Shown here in pieces: positions 51,055 through 59,038 of a DNA stretch of 64,000 bases. The translations under genes and the position numbers were made by a program. A model generated the notes under the pieces. That model worked only from the letters and a program-made list of their open reading frames with translations, searched no databases and was not told the DNA's origin. The stretch comes from Nibribacter ruber (GTDB lineage Bacteria; Bacteroidota; Bacteroidia; Cytophagales; Hymenobacteraceae): positions 2,251,501-2,315,500 of the forward strand of contig NZ_CP047897.1 of assembly GCF_009913235.1 (NCBI RefSeq). Direction: 5' to 3'. Position 1 is the stretch's first letter, and each line of letters starts with the position of its first letter.

Positions 51055-52200
51055 CTATTCTGCTACTTCTTGTTCGGGGCGTTTCTCCATCACATACGTG
51101 CTTTCCAGCGGAAAATGGTCTGAATACGGAATATGCTCCAGCACGTCAAACCGAAGCAGTTGCATGCTGGGGCTGAAGAACTGGTTGTCTATGCGCAGGG
51201 GCAGCTTTCCGTTATACGTGAACCCAAACCCGCTGCCGCCTGCTTCAAACGCATTGTCCAGGTGCCGGCGCAGTTGCTGGTACGTGTAAGAACTGGGTAC
51301 GTCATTGAGGTCTCCGCAGATTAAAACCGGGTACGGACTTTCCTGCAAGTGTTCTATGAGGCGCTGCACCTGGTGGCTACGGGCAATAAAACCACCTTTG
51401 AGCCGCCGGGCAATGCCCCGGCCCTTGGTTTTGAACGCGGCCTCGCTTTCTACAGCGGCTTCTACTTCCTTCTCCTCAATGCTCATGGACTCCAGGTGCA
51501 TGTTGTACACCCGCAGCGTGTCTTTGTTGGGAAGCTTCACGTCCACAAAAATGACTTGGTTCTTGGTAGGCCGGTCAAATTCAACGTGTCCTTTGTTCAC
51601 AATGGGAAAGCGGGAGAAGATGGCCAGGCCAAACTCGGCGCCTATTCTATTGGTGAGGGCCTTGCCCAAAAACATCTCGCGCCCCTGGCTGGTGCCTATG
51701 CGCTTCTTGCTGTTGTACTGCTTGTGCTTTTTGTCATAGTAGAACTCCTGCAGGCAGAGGATATCTGCCGGATGACTGGCCACCCATTGCATTTCCTTTT
51801 CTGGAAGGCCTGGGTCTGCGGCGTGCAGGTGCTTGTAGACGTTAAACACGCGCACGTTGTAACTTAAGACCGTGACGCGTTGTTGTTCTGGGAGAGGCTG
51901 CGCGTCTGGCGTGTTTAGGGTAAAGTAACGCGTATGTTGGCTCCAGAACAGGACAATGAGCCCCAGCGGCAGCAAGGCCCACAACGGTTTTTTCCAGAGC
52001 CAGAGCAGGCCCATGACAAAATTAAACAGCAGCGCCCCGGGCAGGGACATGGCAATGAAGCCAGCCGGCCAAAACACGTGCGGGGGAACATACTGGCAAA
52101 GAACCCCCACCAGCAGCCACCCAGTAGACAACATGGTCAGGAAAGAAAGAAGCGTCTTCAGCACAAAAAAAGAATTTCTAGCAGGAGTAAACCTACGCAA
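51055..52200 (-). CDS. membrane-anchored endonuclease/exonuclease/phosphatase-family protein
   Basis: The 381-residue protein has three hydrophobic N-terminal segments (about 12-35, 42-62 and 68-88) and then an EEP domain with its motifs in order: VLSYNVRVFN, CLQEFYYDKK, the central NMHLESM, ICGDLNDVPSSYTYQ and YSDHFPLES at the end. The family cuts phosphodiesters or phosphomonoesters with metal. The exposed domain probably faces the periplasm. The substrate may be DNA, nucleotide or lipid. Confidence 0.83.
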   Translation of the reverse strand: MRRFTPARNSFFVLKTLLSFLTMLSTGWLLVGVLCQYVPPHVFWPAGFIAMSLPGALLFNFVMGLLWLWKKPLWALLPLGLIVLFWSQHTRYFTLNTPDAQPLPEQQRVTVLSYNVRVFNVYKHLHAADPGLPEKEMQWVASHPADILCLQEFYYDKKHKQYNSKKRIGTSQGREMFLGKALTNRIGAEFGLAIFSRFPIVNKGHVEFDRPTKNQVIFVDVKLPNKDTLRVYNMHLESMSIEEKEVEAAVESEAAFKTKGRGIARRLKGGFIARSHQVQRLIEHLQESPYPVLICGDLNDVPSSYTYQQLRRHLDNAFEAGGSGFGFTYNGKLPLRIDNQFFSPSMQLLRFDVLEHIPYSDHFPLESTYVMEKRPEQEVAE

Positions 52201-52237
52201 AAAATCCGGAGAGGGCTTGCCCCTCGTAGATGAGAAG

Positions 52238-52275
52238 CGTTTTTAGCCCGGTTTAGGGAAAACACCTCCAAAACA
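52238..52275. repeat. 38-bp palindrome, copy 24 (degenerate)
   Basis: Left arm CGTTTTTAGCCCGGTTTA, centre GG, right arm GAAAACACCTCCAAAACA. The ends are recognisable but pairing is poor. Between divergent genes. Confidence 0.6.
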
Positions 52276-52346
52276 GAAGCTGCCTTTGGACCCCTCACGC
52301 ATACCAGCCAGAACGCACCATCGTTTTAAACTTGGTGATAGTTACC

Positions 52347-52374
52347 TTGTTTTGGAAATTATCCCCTAATTTTG
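52347..52374 (+). promoter_or_regulatory. promoter of the tatA-gatA-transglycosylase cluster
   Basis: TTG (52347-52349), 17 nt, TAATTTTG (52367-52374), leaving a leader of roughly 20 nt before the ATG at 52402. The box overlaps the open frame upstream of that ATG, which rules out the longer start. Confidence 0.6.
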
Positions 52375-52401
52375 CAATCTAACACTTTTAACAGTACAGC
52401 T

Positions 52402-52782
52402 ATGATGCTATCTAACGTTTTGGCATTTATCGGTAACCTGGGCACAGGCGAGATGATTTTGATCGTGCTTGTGATTCTTCTCCTTTTCGGGGCGAAGCGT
52501 ATTCCAGATCTGGCCCGCGGCTTAGGAAAAGGTATCCGCGAGTTCAAGGATGCCACTAATGAGATCAAGTCAGACATTGAGAAGTCTGCCAACAACAACG
52601 ACCGCTACAACAACAACCAAGGCCATAACAACCAAGGTGGGTACAACAACGGCCCGTATAACCCAAATCCTAACGCGGGTTACAACCAACAGCCTGGCAT
52701 GAACAACCCAGCCCCTGGTGCCTACAACAACGACCCAGCGGTTAATCCTAACCCAAATAATACTACCAACCCCAACGTTTAA
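52402..52782 (+). CDS. tatA: Sec-independent protein translocase, TatA family, with Asn/Pro-rich tail
   Basis: The 126-residue protein has the single TatA membrane helix (about 14-30), the FGAKRIPDLARGLGKGIREF hinge and amphipathic helix, and a short acidic segment. From about residue 68 to the end the tail is almost only Asn, Gly, Pro, Tyr and Gln (NNDRYNNNQ, GYNQQPGMNNP, NPNPNNTTNPN), probably disordered. TatA forms the size-adaptable pore for folded twin-arginine proteins. No tatC is in the window. The gatA gene starts 2 nt downstream. Confidence 0.88.
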   Translation: MMLSNVLAFIGNLGTGEMILIVLVILLLFGAKRIPDLARGLGKGIREFKDATNEIKSDIEKSANNNDRYNNNQGHNNQGGYNNGPYNPNPNAGYNQQPGMNNPAPGAYNNDPAVNPNPNNTTNPNV

Positions 52783-52784
52783 GC

Positions 52785-54221
52785 ATGCGCTACACATCCC
52801 TTGACGCTATCCGTGAGGAGATAGGCCGAGGCTCGCTCACCTGTAAACAACTGGTGGAGCAGTACTTGCAGAACATATCAGAAAAGCGCCACCTCAATGC
52901 TTTTTTAGAAGTGTTTGAGGCCGAAGCCTTACAGAAGGCCGAGGAGGTGGATGCTAAAATAAAAGCCGGCACCGCCGGTAAACTGGCCGGCATGGTCATT
53001 GGCCTGAAGGACGTATTAGCCTATGAGGGCCATGCGTTGCAAGCCTCCAGCCAGATCCTGAACGGATTCAAATCTCTCTACACGGGTACTGCTGTGCAGC
53101 GCTTGTTGCAGGAAGACGCCATTCTCATTGGCCGTCAGAACTGTGACGAGTTTGCCATGGGTGCCTCTAATGAGAACTCTTCTTTTGGCCCCGTGCTCAA
53201 TGACGCCGACAACACCCGCGTACCGGGTGGTTCGTCTGGCGGATCAGCGGTGGCCGTGCAGGCGCATCTGTGTTTAGCCTCCATTGGCTCAGACACGGGT
53301 GGTTCTGTGCGTCAGCCGGGTGCGTTCTGCGGCGTGATTGGCATGAAACCCACGTATTCCCGCATTTCGCGCTACGGTCTTATTGCCTATGCTTCTTCTT
53401 TTGACCAGATTGGGGTCTTGACGCACAGCGTAGAAGATGCCGCTCTTTTATTAGAGGTTATGGCCGGGCCCGATGAGTTTGACGCCACCGTAAGCCAGCG
53501 CCCCGTACCGGCCTACAGCCAGAACCTGACCTATGACCGTCCCGCGCGCATTGGGTACATCAAAGACTCCATTGAAAGTCCAGGCTTGCAGCCCGAGGTG
53601 AAGGATGCCGTGATGGGCGTCCTTGACAGGCTGCAGGAAGAAGGCCACACGGTAGAGGCCGTGGACTTCCCGTACCTGGACTACATGGTGCCTACCTACT
53701 ACATCCTGACCACCGCTGAGGCCAGCTCTAACCTGGGTCGCTATGACGGCGTCAAGTACGGCTACCGCAGCGAGAACGTCACCGATTTAACGTCGCTTTA
53801 CAAAAAGACTCGGTCAGAAGGTTTTGGCCCAGAAGTGCAGCGTCGTATCATTTTGGGCACTTTTGTCTTGAGTGCAGATTACTATGACGCCTACTATACC
53901 AAGGCCCAGCAAGTAAGACGCCTTATCAAAGACAAGACAGATGAGTTGCTCAAGCAATATGATTTCTTGATATTGCCTACCGCTCCTACTACGGCCTTTA
54001 AGCTAGGCGAGAACACCAAAGACCCGTTGGCCATGTATCTGGCAGACATCTTTACGGTGCAGGCTTCGTTGGCGGGCGTTCCGGCTATTTCGTTACCAAT
54101 TGGAGAAGACGCAGCAGGTCTGCCTATTGGGGTGCAACTGATGACCAAAGCGTTTGGCGAAGAGCAATTGTTTGCATTCTCTAAGCAACTGATGGACCAC
54201 CAAAAAACCGTTTCTGCTTAA
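52785..54221 (+). CDS. gatA: aspartyl/glutamyl-tRNA(Asn/Gln) amidotransferase subunit A
   Basis: The 478-residue amidase makes ammonia from glutamine for Glu-tRNA(Gln) or Asp-tRNA(Asn) amidation. The Ser-cisSer-Lys triad is visible: Lys75 (GLKDV), Ser150 (VPGGSSGGSAVAV) and nucleophile Ser174 (GSDTGGSVRQPGAF). gatB and gatC are not nearby. It starts 2 nt after tatA, and its stop overlaps the next ATG (TAATG), so all three genes are coupled. Confidence 0.95.
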   Translation: MRYTSLDAIREEIGRGSLTCKQLVEQYLQNISEKRHLNAFLEVFEAEALQKAEEVDAKIKAGTAGKLAGMVIGLKDVLAYEGHALQASSQILNGFKSLYTGTAVQRLLQEDAILIGRQNCDEFAMGASNENSSFGPVLNDADNTRVPGGSSGGSAVAVQAHLCLASIGSDTGGSVRQPGAFCGVIGMKPTYSRISRYGLIAYASSFDQIGVLTHSVEDAALLLEVMAGPDEFDATVSQRPVPAYSQNLTYDRPARIGYIKDSIESPGLQPEVKDAVMGVLDRLQEEGHTVEAVDFPYLDYMVPTYYILTTAEASSNLGRYDGVKYGYRSENVTDLTSLYKKTRSEGFGPEVQRRIILGTFVLSADYYDAYYTKAQQVRRLIKDKTDELLKQYDFLILPTAPTTAFKLGENTKDPLAMYLADIFTVQASLAGVPAISLPIGEDAAGLPIGVQLMTKAFGEEQLFAFSKQLMDHQKTVSA

Positions 54222-55780
54222 TGCGCATTTCTACCTTTCTCACAGGCGTTGTATTGGCATTAGGACTGGGCTTTACGGCTCAAGCCCAAAGACTCACCGT
54301 TCCAGAGCTACCTATTGCAGGGTTGAAAGACTCTACTAAACTAGCAATGGACAGCGTGGAGTTTATTCCAGTAGAATCCAATGAGCTCATCCAGGACCGC
54401 CTGAGCTGTCTTGAAAGTGAGATTCCGTTGGAGTTCAACAAGCACGTGAGAGGGTTGATAGACTATTTCACTATAAGAAACCGCAAGTATACCCGCCGCA
54501 TTCTAGAGCGCGAGCAGCTGTACTTCCCTATGTTTGAGAAATACCTGGCCAAGCACAACATGCCAGATGAACTCAAGTATTTGGCGGTGGTGGAGTCTGC
54601 CCTATTACCAAAAGCAGTTTCTTCTGCCAAGGCAGTAGGTCTGTGGCAGTTCATGACGCCTACGGCCAATGACTTCAGGCTGGTGCAAAACTCGTATCTG
54701 GATGAGCGCATGGACCCTGAGAAGTCTACCGAGGCCGCCTGTAAATTCCTGAAGCAGTTGCACAAAATGTTTGGCTCCTGGGAGATGGCCTTGGCGGCGT
54801 ATAACTGCGGACCGGGCAACGTGAAGAAAGCCATTGCGCGGTCTGGCGGCAAACGTACTTTCTGGGAGATTTATCCGTACCTGCCCAAAGAGACCCGCAG
54901 TTATGTACCGTCGTTCACCGCCATTGTGTACGCCATGAACCACGCGCCGGATCATAACATCAAGCCAGATTCCATCAGGAAGCCTGTAGCAGTAGATACC
55001 GTTCTCATCAACAATGGCATTGACTTGAAACTGCTGGCCAAGCAATTGAACCTGCCTGAGAACCAGTTGGTGGAGTTGAACCCGGCCTTACGCAAGCCTT
55101 TTGTACCCGAGACAGTTCAGAATTTTGCCCTGCGCATTCCGGTAACGGCACGCCCGGCACTGGACATGAATAGAATGGCTATTTTAGATTCAGCCAGATA
55201 CAGAGCGCCTGTGCAGTTGAAACTTCCTGCTTCTTCTACCATGGTAGCCAAGGCAGAACCCGCCGTTCCGGTAGACAGCGCCACCAAGAAAACCTATTAC
55301 ACCGTCAGGCGCGGTGACAACTTGGACAAGATTGCCAAAGCCCACGACGTAACCATTTCTGACCTGAAAACCTGGAACAAACTGAAAGGCTCCACCCTTT
55401 TGGCCAGTCAGAAACTTATTGTGGCCCAGCCAGCCGTTCTGAAGCCAGAGGCCGAACCAAAGTCTGAAGCAGCCTTATTGGCTTCAGCAGAGGTGGTGGC
55501 CGCTGAGAAAGACGTCAAGGTAGCGGGTCCTAACGCAGAAAATACACCAAAAGAGAATGCCGCCACTGCCCTGGTAGCCGAGAAAAAGTCTTCTGTGAAG
55601 ACATCTGCGGGAGACCAGAAGGAAATCTTGAAAAGAGGCACCGTGCACCACGTTCAGCCCGGCGACACGCTCTGGAACATTTCTAAGCGCTACAACAACG
55701 TGAGCGTGGACCAGTTGAAGAAGGCCAACAATTTAAAAGACAATGAGATTAAGCCCGGCATGAAATTGATTGTAGGCTAA
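54221..55780 (+). CDS. lytic transglycosylase with two LysM domains (MltD-like)
   Basis: The 519-residue protein has a signal peptide (MRISTFLTGVVLALGLGFTA) and an SLT domain (about 95-260) with catalytic Glu125 in VVESALLPKAVSSAKAVGLW and the typical MALAAYNCGPGNVKKAI motif. Two LysM peptidoglycan-binding domains follow, at about 357-400 (YTVRRGDNLDKIAKAHDVT) and 475-519 (HHVQPGDTLWNISKRYNNV). It cleaves the MurNAc-GlcNAc bond, making anhydromuropeptides. It is translationally coupled to gatA and followed by a terminator. Confidence 0.93.
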   Translation: MRISTFLTGVVLALGLGFTAQAQRLTVPELPIAGLKDSTKLAMDSVEFIPVESNELIQDRLSCLESEIPLEFNKHVRGLIDYFTIRNRKYTRRILEREQLYFPMFEKYLAKHNMPDELKYLAVVESALLPKAVSSAKAVGLWQFMTPTANDFRLVQNSYLDERMDPEKSTEAACKFLKQLHKMFGSWEMALAAYNCGPGNVKKAIARSGGKRTFWEIYPYLPKETRSYVPSFTAIVYAMNHAPDHNIKPDSIRKPVAVDTVLINNGIDLKLLAKQLNLPENQLVELNPALRKPFVPETVQNFALRIPVTARPALDMNRMAILDSARYRAPVQLKLPASSTMVAKAEPAVPVDSATKKTYYTVRRGDNLDKIAKAHDVTISDLKTWNKLKGSTLLASQKLIVAQPAVLKPEAEPKSEAALLASAEVVAAEKDVKVAGPNAENTPKENAATALVAEKKSSVKTSAGDQKEILKRGTVHHVQPGDTLWNISKRYNNVSVDQLKKANNLKDNEIKPGMKLIVG

Positions 55781-55800
55781 TCATTCTATAGGAGTAGGAA

Positions 55801-55837
55801 AAGCATCTCGGGCTGTTGGTCTGAGATGCTTTTTTTT
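55801..55837 (+). terminator. terminator of the tatA-gatA-transglycosylase cluster
   Basis: AAGCATCTC pairs with GAGATGCTT around a 13-nt loop, then T7. The T-run merges with the left end of palindrome copy 25. Confidence 0.9.
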
Positions 55838-55867
55838 GCCCCTTTTCAGAAAAACAGCCCAAAAACG
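55830..55867. repeat. 38-bp palindrome, copy 25
   Basis: The left arm (TTTTTTTTGCCCCTTTTC) has lost the leading CG; centre AG; right arm AAAAACAGCCCAAAAACG. It shares its T-run with the terminator. Confidence 0.8.
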
Positions 55868-55888
55868 GAAAGCAGACAAAACCGGGTT

Positions 55889-55896
55889 TACCTTTG
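55889..55896 (+). promoter_or_regulatory. TACCTTTG -7 box for maeB
   Basis: A perfect TAnnTTTG match 100 nt before the maeB ATG. No -33 TTTG at the normal spacing is visible. Confidence 0.45.
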
Positions 55897-55996
55897 CGAA
55901 ACCAAAAAATCTTAACAATTTACGCTTTACACCAGCGCCTGCCCCTTCACAGGCAGTACCGCTGATTTTTACACATTACCACAGGAGAAGAAGGAT

Positions 55997-58267
55997 ATGA
56001 TCAAAATCAACAAGGAAGACGCTCTTAACTATCACAGCCAAGGGCAGCCCGGGAAGATTGAAGTGGTTCCTACAAAGATGGTGAGCACGCAGATGGACTT
56101 AGCCCTGGCTTATTCGCCGGGCGTGGCTGAGCCTTGCAAAGAAATTGCCGCCAACCCAGAAGACGTTTACAAATATACCGCCAAGGGCAACCTGGTAGGC
56201 GTAATTTCTAACGGTACCGCCGTTTTAGGCTTAGGAAACATTGGCCCAGAGGCTTCTAAGCCCGTGATGGAGGGAAAAGGCGTTCTCTTCAAGAAGTTTG
56301 CCGGCATAGACGTTTTTGACATCGAGATCAACGAGACCGACCCTGATAAATTCATTCAGATAGTAAAGTCCCTGGAGCCTACGTTTGGCGGCATTAACCT
56401 GGAGGACATCAAAGCCCCAGAAAGCTTCAAGATAGAAAATGCCCTGCGGGAGCAGATGAACATTCCGCTCATGCATGATGACCAGCACGGCACGGCCATC
56501 ATCTCCAGCGCTGCCCTGTTGAACGCACTGGAGCTGGTAGGCAAAAAGATACGGGACATCCAGGTGGTGATCAATGGCGCAGGTGCGGCCGCCATTGCCT
56601 GTACCAAGTTATATGTAGCCCTGGGCGTGAAGCTGGACAACATTGTCATGTTTGACAAGGACGGCATCATCAACCCGCACCGCAACGACCTGGACATTTA
56701 CCGGGCGCAGTTTGTGACCATGCGGAAGATCACCACGCTGGCAGAAGCTATGAAGAACGCAGACGTGTTCATTGGCTTAAGCGCCGGCAACGTCTTGAGC
56801 CCAGACCTGGTGAAACTGATGGCCAAAGACCCCATCATCTTTGCCCTGGCCAACCCAGACCCTGAGATTCCTTATGACGTGGCCATGGCTACCCGCAAGG
56901 ATTTGATTATGGCCACCGGCCGCTCTGACCATCCTAACCAGGTAAACAACGTGCTGGGTTTCCCTTATATCTTTAGAGGAGCCTTGGACGTACGCGCCAC
57001 CGAAATTAACGAAGCCATGAAACTGGCGGCGGTAAAAGCCTTGGCAGAACTAGCCAAAGAACCCGTTCCAGACCTGGTGCACAAAGCCTACAGTGACAAT
57101 ACCATTTCCTTCGGACGGGAGTACCTGATTCCCAAGCCGTTGGATCCTCGCTTGATTACAGTGGTGAGTCCGGCCGTGGCCAAAGCGGCCATGGATTCTG
57201 GCGTGGCCAAACACCCCATTACCAACTGGGAGCGCTACCATCATGAGTTACAGGCCCGCATTGGCATCAACCAGAAGCTGATGAACCGCGTCATGAGCCA
57301 GGCCAAGCAGAACCCTAAAACGGTCATCTTTGCGGAGGCGGATCATTACAAGATTCTGAAAGCGGCCCAGATTGTCTTAGACCAGGGCATTGCTACGCCT
57401 ATTCTATTGGGCAACAGAGTGCGCATTGCCGAGCTGATGGAAGAGTACAAGCTGGATCTTCAGGGAGTACGCATAGTAGACCCACTGGAAGAAGACGCCA
57501 AATGTGAGAAGTACGCACACATGTTCTATGAGAAGCGCAAACGCAAAGGCGTGAGCCTGTTTGACGCCCGCCGCCTCATGCGCTACCGCAATTATTTTGG
57601 CTGTATGATGGTGGAGACCGGCGAGGCAGACGCTTTGATTTCTGGCTTGACCCGTGACTACTCCAAGACCATTCTTCCGGCCTTGCAAGTGATTGGCGTA
57701 GAGGAAGGCGTGAACAAAGTGGCCGGCATGTACATCATCCTCAGCAAAAAAGAACCGTTCTTCTTTGCAGACACCACTGTAAACCTAAACCCTACCGCAG
57801 AGGAAATGGTGGACATCATTGGGTTGACGGCCCGCTATGTACGCTTCTTTGACACAGACCCACGGGTGGCTGTTCTTTCTTACTCCAACTTCGGGTCTAG
57901 CAGCGGCGTCATTCCGGCCAAAACCAGTGAAGCCACGCGTCTGGCCAAGTTGAAATACCCAGACTTGCTGATTGACGGCGAGATGCAGGCCAACACCGCT
58001 TTGAACGCTGATCTATTGCGCGAGCATTATCCGTTCAGTGAGCTGGCCAAGGAAGGTGCCAACACCTTGATCTTCCCTACGCTGGAGTCTGGCAACATTG
58101 CCTACAAGCTTTTGCAGGAGATGGGCCACGCCGAGGCCATCGGTCCGGTATTGATGGGTATGCGCAAACCAGTGCACATTTTACAATTAGGCAGCTCGGT
58201 GCGCGAAATCGTGAATATGGTGGCCATTTCTGTGGTAGATGCCCAGACGTCCAATGGGAAACTATAA
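55997..58267 (+). CDS. maeB: NADP-dependent malic enzyme with phosphotransacetylase-like domain
   Basis: The 756-residue protein joins an N-terminal malic enzyme (about 1-420: [13 protein letters not shown] at 39-51, [12 protein letters not shown](P)-binding [15 protein letters not shown] near 190) with a C-terminal PTA_PTB domain (about 430-756). It oxidatively decarboxylates malate to pyruvate and CO2. The PTA part in this family is usually regulatory, binding acetyl-CoA or acetyl phosphate, and not catalytic. It links the TCA cycle to pyruvate and NADPH supply. Confidence 0.94.
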   Translation: MIKINKEDALNYHSQGQPGKIEVVPTKMVSTQMDLALAYSPGVAEPCKEIAANPEDVYKYTAKGNLVGVISNGTAVLGLGNIGPEASKPVMEGKGVLFKKFAGIDVFDIEINETDPDKFIQIVKSLEPTFGGINLEDIKAPESFKIENALREQMNIPLMHDDQHGTAIISSAALLNALELVGKKIRDIQVVINGAGAAAIACTKLYVALGVKLDNIVMFDKDGIINPHRNDLDIYRAQFVTMRKITTLAEAMKNADVFIGLSAGNVLSPDLVKLMAKDPIIFALANPDPEIPYDVAMATRKDLIMATGRSDHPNQVNNVLGFPYIFRGALDVRATEINEAMKLAAVKALAELAKEPVPDLVHKAYSDNTISFGREYLIPKPLDPRLITVVSPAVAKAAMDSGVAKHPITNWERYHHELQARIGINQKLMNRVMSQAKQNPKTVIFAEADHYKILKAAQIVLDQGIATPILLGNRVRIAELMEEYKLDLQGVRIVDPLEEDAKCEKYAHMFYEKRKRKGVSLFDARRLMRYRNYFGCMMVETGEADALISGLTRDYSKTILPALQVIGVEEGVNKVAGMYIILSKKEPFFFADTTVNLNPTAEEMVDIIGLTARYVRFFDTDPRVAVLSYSNFGSSSGVIPAKTSEATRLAKLKYPDLLIDGEMQANTALNADLLREHYPFSELAKEGANTLIFPTLESGNIAYKLLQEMGHAEAIGPVLMGMRKPVHILQLGSSVREIVNMVAISVVDAQTSNGKL

Positions 58268-58330
58268 ATTGTACCAAACGTACTGCGTTAGTTAGCAGAG
58301 CCACCTATCTGCGCAGAACAATGGTTTTTC

Positions 58331-58378
58331 ATCTGCGTTTTTGGCCTGTTTTGGTGAAAACAGGCCAAAAACGCAGAT
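58331..58378. repeat. 38-bp palindrome, copy 26, with paired outer extension
   Basis: The core is 58336-58373. The outer ATCTG pairs with CAGAT, so a perfect 22-bp stem closes on GGTG. It lies between the tandem genes maeB and ruvA. Confidence 0.92.
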
Positions 58379-58429
58379 CTTTATTAACAGCAATACCTAT
58401 TCCAGACCCTTACCTGTCAACCCAACCAT

Positions 58430-59020
58430 ATGATTGCTTATATAGACGGCCGTCTTGCCCACAAAGATCCCACGTATGTCATCATTGACGTGGGCGGTGT
58501 TGGGTATGAGTTACGCATCTCCTTGAACACCTACGGAGCCTTGCCCGAGGGAGAGCGCTGTCGGTTGTTCACGCACCTGGCCATCAAAGAAGACTCCCAT
58601 ACCTTATATGGATTTGCCGATTCTGCGGAGAAAAACGCGTTTCTGCACCTTATCTCTATTTCGGGCGTGGGGCCTAACACGGGCCTCATGATCCTTTCTT
58701 ACCTAACGGTGCCTGAGTTGCAGCAAGCCATTGTGCGGGAAGACGTACGCACCATTCAGAAGGTGAAAGGCATTGGCGCCAAGACGGCCCAGCGCATCAT
58801 TCTGGAGCTGCGTGACAAGTTCAGAAAAGGACTGGGCGCCGAAGGTCTGCACGTCTCCTTTGAGGCACACAATACGTCCAGAGAGGAGGCGTTATCTGCA
58901 TTGGTAACCCTGGGCTTTGCCAAGAACATGGCAGAGAAAACCCTGGACAACATCATCAAGCGCGAGGGTGCTGGTTTGAGTGTAGAAGACATGATCAAGC
59001 TTGCCCTGAAATCATCATAG
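58430..59020 (+). CDS. ruvA: Holliday junction branch migration protein RuvA
   Basis: The 196-residue protein binds four-way junctions as a tetramer and loads the RuvB motor. The N-terminal OB fold (MIAYIDGRLAHKDPTYVIID), two helix-hairpin-helix motifs (LISISGVGPNTGLMIL and IQKVKGIGAKTAQRIILEL) and the C-terminal RuvB-contact domain (SREEALSALVTLGFAKNMAE) are all present. It is 18 nt upstream of sprA on the same strand. Confidence 0.96.
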   Translation: MIAYIDGRLAHKDPTYVIIDVGGVGYELRISLNTYGALPEGERCRLFTHLAIKEDSHTLYGFADSAEKNAFLHLISISGVGPNTGLMILSYLTVPELQQAIVREDVRTIQKVKGIGAKTAQRIILELRDKFRKGLGAEGLHVSFEAHNTSREEALSALVTLGFAKNMAEKTLDNIIKREGAGLSVEDMIKLALKSS

Positions 59021-59038
59021 GCCACCTTATTTGCATTT

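Noticed and set aside
52372-52401. TTG start upstream of tatA
   Set aside because: The codon lies within the TAATTTTG promoter element and would add ten residues unlike any TatA N-terminus.
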